DNA from: an uncultured Collinsella sp.
Lineage (GTDB): Bacteria; Actinomycetota; Coriobacteriia; Coriobacteriales; Coriobacteriaceae
Direction: 5' to 3'
DNA: 10,214 nt
Assembly: GCA_900766165.1 (NCBI GenBank)
Contig: CAAFUK010000105.1
Span: 1 to 10,214, forward strand
Below, piece by piece: positions 7,100 to 10,214 of this stretch. Made by a program: the position numbers and the translations under genes. Every line of letters starts with the position of its first letter. Position 1 is the first letter of the stretch. The notes beneath the pieces are model-generated. The model searched no databases. It worked only from the letters and a program-made list of their open reading frames with translations, and was not told the origin of the DNA.

Positions 7100-9109
7100 G
7101 TGACGTACGACACGGATATGAATATCATCGCGTTGTCCCCCTTTGAACCAAACGCCATGTTTGCGACCACCGAAGACCCCGATACTATTCGCCGCTTTAC
7201 CACCCTGTTGGATTGCGGGGCAGTCGGCGGCGGTTCCCACCATCTTCGCAAGGTCGCCAACACCGAGGGCGAGACCTTTGCGCTCAAAACGCTATGGCCC
7301 CTCAGCGGCTGTGATGAAAACGGCTCCGCCATCAGCCCCTCGGGCATCAAGACGCTTACCGAGGAGTATCGCAATCTTGCAGCCGTCTCACTGTTGGGCG
7401 GCTTTCCCAAAACCTATGGCTACGGCTATACCGGCTCCGTACCGGCCATCCTTATGGAGTGGATTGAAGGCCTGCCCCTTCGCGATGCTGCGGCAGAGCT
7501 AACCGACCCAGCCGAGGGCGGCCACATTCCCGCAAACACCGTCGCTGCGATTGGAAAACGCCTGGGAGAGATTCTCCTGGGTGCCCAAAAGCTCGATGCA
7601 CCGTTTGCGCACCGTGATATCTCCTTGCGCAACATCATTATTCGCACGACGCGCCGGTCCCTTGCCCAGCAGATTGCACACTGCAGTTTTGACCTTTGCC
7701 TAGTCGATCTGGGCAGCTCGAGCATCAAGCGCTCAGACCCCTCGTTTACCATGTCCACCGGCATCTGGCGCAACGGCACCCCCGAGTTCGCCCCACCCGA
7801 GATGCTCTCCAACGACATCCCCGAGCTGGCGCCGCTGCGTACGTCGCCCAGCATCGATACATACGAGCTCTGCAGCATACTCTACACGCTCTATGCCGGC
7901 CACACGCCATATCGCCTAAACGAGCATATGGACCAGTCGCCCTACCTGTACAAGATCGAGCACGAGCTCGAGCCTCTTGAGGCACGCGTACCCGGCGACC
8001 AAATGCTTGTCGATGTCATCATGAGTGGCATCCATAACGAGCAGTCCCAGCGCGCGCCGCTGTCTACGATTGTCGGCAAGCTCGATGCCTGGATTAAAGA
8101 CATCGATTTTGAGCCGCGCACGCCGTTGCCCACCCCGATCGACTTTAGCCAGCAACCGAAGCCTTCCGGCTCCGACAAGGCTCAGACGCATCACCCAGTC
8201 ATCTCGCGTCGCACTGCGCTCGCGCTCGGCGGCGTCTGCGTTGCCGGCATCGCAGCTTCCGCCCTTGCCACGGGATGCTGGGGGCTTATCGACCTGGCGC
8301 ACGGCATCAAGCCGTCACTCGACGATTACACCTGGGAAGAACTCGCCCTGATCTCCCGCAAAATCCAAGAGACATCTTCCAACAAGGACGCGCTCGCGAT
8401 TGCCGAAACCTACCACCTGGTAAACAGCAAGCAGTCGCTCGAAAACGAGAACACCAAGACCGTCAGGCTTTCCGACGGGACCAAGGCACAAATCCAGATC
8501 GTGGGCTTTAAGGCAGACACGCTCACCGATGACGGCCTCCCCGCTGGCATCACCTTTATGTTCCGTACCCCCATCGCCATGCGAGCCGTAAACGACAGTG
8601 CCGCGACGGGCGGTTGGGAGCAATCGTCGCTTCGCAAATGGTTGGCGGACAAGGGCATGGCTACGCTGCCCGACAATCTCCGTAATCAGATTCGCTCGGT
8701 GCGAAAGCTCACCAACAACACCGGCGGCACCAAAGACGTCTCCAGCATCACCGCCACCGACGACATACTCTGGCTGCCGTCCATGAGCGAGCTGTGCGGC
8801 TACCAAGCGCCCGAAACGTTCGCAGAAGGCAGCGAGTACCTTTCTGCCCTCTACAGCGGAGAAGGCGATCAGTACCAGCTCTATCGCGAGAAGAGTGTGA
8901 GCGGCCTGACCACCAACGATGCCATGATCCGCACCGTCGCTGGCAAAAAGATCTGCTACTGGGAGCGCACCCCCAGCGCCGACTGCAGCGAGGGCGCCGA
9001 CTCAACGTACTTTAACCGCGTTGGAAAAAACGGCGACGTATTTAGCTGGGCAACGCCCGGAAACAATCCGGACCAAAAGACCTATGTCCTACCCGGCTTT
9101 TGCATCTAA
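7100..9109 (+). CDS. Transmembrane Ser/Thr protein kinase with DUF6273-like ectodomain
   Basis: A 669-aa Hanks-type kinase fused to an outer domain. Kinase domain, about 35-335: a loose glycine loop (CGAVGGGSHH, 39-48), Lys63 in FALKTL, a probable helix-C glutamate at 88-89, catalytic loop HRDISLRN (Asp173, Asn178), DLG instead of DFG (203-205), GTPEFAPPE (226-234) and Asp253 in SIDTYELCS. All residues needed for phosphotransfer are present, so it should be active. A Pro-rich linker (338-366) leads to one membrane span (about 372-396). Residues ~405-669 match the DUF6273 pattern: GGWEQSSLRKWL, LPDNLRNQIRSVRK, DDILWLPSMSEL, then KKICYWERTPS, NRVGKNGDVFSWA and a YVLPGF ending. The topology resembles PknB-type receptors with DUF6273 in place of PASTA repeats. 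The GTG at 7100 has AAAGGA 7 nt upstream; ATG codon 7 is the alternative. Flanked by two FHA genes, its likely partners. The ligand is unknown. Confidence 0.92.
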   Translation: MTYDTDMNIIALSPFEPNAMFATTEDPDTIRRFTTLLDCGAVGGGSHHLRKVANTEGETFALKTLWPLSGCDENGSAISPSGIKTLTEEYRNLAAVSLLGGFPKTYGYGYTGSVPAILMEWIEGLPLRDAAAELTDPAEGGHIPANTVAAIGKRLGEILLGAQKLDAPFAHRDISLRNIIIRTTRRSLAQQIAHCSFDLCLVDLGSSSIKRSDPSFTMSTGIWRNGTPEFAPPEMLSNDIPELAPLRTSPSIDTYELCSILYTLYAGHTPYRLNEHMDQSPYLYKIEHELEPLEARVPGDQMLVDVIMSGIHNEQSQRAPLSTIVGKLDAWIKDIDFEPRTPLPTPIDFSQQPKPSGSDKAQTHHPVISRRTALALGGVCVAGIAASALATGCWGLIDLAHGIKPSLDDYTWEELALISRKIQETSSNKDALAIAETYHLVNSKQSLENENTKTVRLSDGTKAQIQIVGFKADTLTDDGLPAGITFMFRTPIAMRAVNDSAATGGWEQSSLRKWLADKGMATLPDNLRNQIRSVRKLTNNTGGTKDVSSITATDDILWLPSMSELCGYQAPETFAEGSEYLSALYSGEGDQYQLYREKSVSGLTTNDAMIRTVAGKKICYWERTPSADCSEGADSTYFNRVGKNGDVFSWATPGNNPDQKTYVLPGFCI

Positions 9110-9144
9110 CGCCTTTTCCGGATACCAGAAAGGAGCCTCGCATC

Positions 9145-10134
9145 ATGCGTGTGGAAACACCTTCCGAGGTGCTCTTTGATTTCCTTAAGTGCGACCTGCA
9201 GATCAATAATCGAGAAGCGGCGCGCATCTTGATTTCGGACAAGCCGATGGGCTCCAAACCGGCTCCAAGGTTTCGCATTACCGGAAAGACGTTTCTGTCG
9301 CGACGCGTGGTGCACGTCGTTCCGGGTACCGACAAGATTGACCCTGAGATGTTTACCGATTTTTCGCAGAGCGTCCAGAACTTGGCTGCAGCTGTTAAAA
9401 TCGGCAGCGCCAGCAGTCCAGCGGCCATCAACGCTTGCCAGCAAGCCATTACGGCGCATGCCCTCGAGCGCATGGCAACGTCGCTCGAACACTGGGGGCT
9501 CGATGGCTCCATCCTGCGCAATATCTTTGACCGTATCGCCGTCACGCCTGGCCTCAAGCAAAGCGACCGGCGCCTTTTGGAGCTCCTTGCGCTAACGGTC
9601 TGCGGATGCCTGGCCGATCCAAATGCCGCCGCCTCCGAGGTCAAAGACTTTGCCATAACGCAGCTAGCCCAGACATTTGGCACGCTCGAGACCACCGAGA
9701 TCGTCCAGGCGCAGGATACCAACCACAAGGTCAACGAGCCTCCTGCAAAACTGGGGCTGCTCAGGCTTGCGAAAGACGGCTCGGCCTTGCCGCCGATCTA
9801 TCCCTTGAGCCTCGATCCCGAGGGCACGGTTTTAGGCTCGTTCGCACACGACCGAAACAGCATCACCAACGTGGGTCCCGATGTATCCCACCGGCACCTG
9901 CGCGTGGCGTTTTCTAACGGCACATGGCTCGCAAGCGGCCTTCACTCCACCAATGGAACGGTGCTGGTGACACGCAGCGGCGCGACCACCGTTATCGAAA
10001 AGCCACGCTCGCTGCGCTCCGCCGGTGACGAGGAAAAGCAGATTCCTATCCACGACGGCGACCTGCTCAAGCTGGGCTCCTCGACCGATTTTTTGGTGCT
10101 GAAGATCTCCTCGAACGTACGAGCGCTGGCCTAG
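9145..10134 (+). CDS. FHA-domain protein with unrecognised N-terminal domain (second paralogue)
   Basis: A 329-aa probably cytosolic protein, a diverged paralogue of the product of 6053-7009 along its whole length. Shared N-terminal features are TPS and INNREAARIL (20-29), FLSRRVVHVVPG (50-61), HWGLDGSILRN (116-126), GCLADP (154-159) and FGTLETTE (178-185). The FHA domain (about 203-321) has VLGSFAHDRNSITNV, DVSHRHLRV (Ser248, His251), HSTNGTVLV (Asn270), IHDGDLLKLG and TDFLVLKI. As in the first paralogue the conserved 'GR' reads GS (Ser232), and here the SRxH motif has also become SHRH. The loop between strands (about 276-298) is longer than in the paralogue. The ATG at 9145 has AAAGGAG 9 nt upstream, and its N-terminus aligns with the paralogue's, so a longer start overlapping the kinase stop is rejected. 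It begins 35 nt after the kinase gene and ends 35 nt before a terminator, making it the last gene of the unit. Confidence 0.87.
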   Translation: MRVETPSEVLFDFLKCDLQINNREAARILISDKPMGSKPAPRFRITGKTFLSRRVVHVVPGTDKIDPEMFTDFSQSVQNLAAAVKIGSASSPAAINACQQAITAHALERMATSLEHWGLDGSILRNIFDRIAVTPGLKQSDRRLLELLALTVCGCLADPNAAASEVKDFAITQLAQTFGTLETTEIVQAQDTNHKVNEPPAKLGLLRLAKDGSALPPIYPLSLDPEGTVLGSFAHDRNSITNVGPDVSHRHLRVAFSNGTWLASGLHSTNGTVLVTRSGATTVIEKPRSLRSAGDEEKQIPIHDGDLLKLGSSTDFLVLKISSNVRALA

Positions 10135-10169
10135 GGCCGAGCTCACACAATAAGAATCAACGCAAAGGG

Positions 10170-10202
10170 GCGCCGCTGCACACATCGCAGCGGCGCTCTT
10201 TT
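10170..10202 (+). terminator. Rho-independent terminator closing the FHA-kinase-FHA unit
   Basis: A perfect 10-bp stem GCGCCGCTGC (10170-10179) / GCAGCGGCGC (10187-10196) with a 7-nt loop is followed by TCTTTT (10197-10202). It begins 35 nt after the last stop codon. This is a strong intrinsic terminator for plus-strand transcription. The next upstream candidate on this strand is before the cassette, so all three genes can share one transcript. Confidence 0.85.
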
Positions 10203-10214
10203 GCACAAAGGCGG

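Noticed and set aside
9100..9144. Upstream start for the second FHA gene, overlapping the kinase stop
   Set aside because: It would place AAAGGAG inside the coding region, and the added residues do not align with the paralogue. The ATG at 9145 fits both.

Overview
The window looks like a chromosomal fragment of a high-GC Gram-positive gut bacterium, most likely of the class Coriobacteriia (Collinsella-like). This placement rests on GC-rich codon use, AAAGGA/GGAGG-type ribosome binding sites, an actinobacterial-style Mfd, and a Ser/Thr kinase with a DUF6273-like ectodomain. It is an impression from reading, not a computed classification. The first 32 bases are not biological: they match the Illumina read-1 adapter, so this is an assembled contig end with untrimmed adapter.

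Left part (76-5986, minus strand). Reading in the direction of transcription there is a doubtful 61-codon ORF closed by a rho-independent terminator, then mfd (transcription-repair coupling factor, 1210 aa), a GC-rich hairpin, a membrane PAP2-family phosphatase (287 aa), and a low-specificity threonine-aldolase-type PLP enzyme (341 aa). The last three are closely spaced, each with its own good Shine-Dalgarno sequence, and may be cotranscribed. They have no obvious shared function.

Right part (5987-10202, plus strand). After a divergent intergenic region holding an operator-like dyad and a run of nine G inside the ribosome binding site, there is a compact three-gene cassette. It contains a protein with a novel N-terminal domain plus a C-terminal FHA domain (318 aa), a transmembrane Ser/Thr kinase whose outer part is a DUF6273-like domain (669 aa), and a second FHA protein that is a diverged paralogue of the first (329 aa). 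A strong terminator closes the cassette. The layout suggests a membrane signalling unit. The DUF6273-like ectodomain would sense something outside, the cytoplasmic kinase would phosphorylate targets, and the two FHA proteins would be substrates, adaptors or outputs. Both FHA domains lack the usual phosphothreonine-contacting arginine of the 'GR' motif. This cassette is the most interesting part of the window. I saw no tRNA, rRNA, CRISPR array, insertion sequence or prophage gene.
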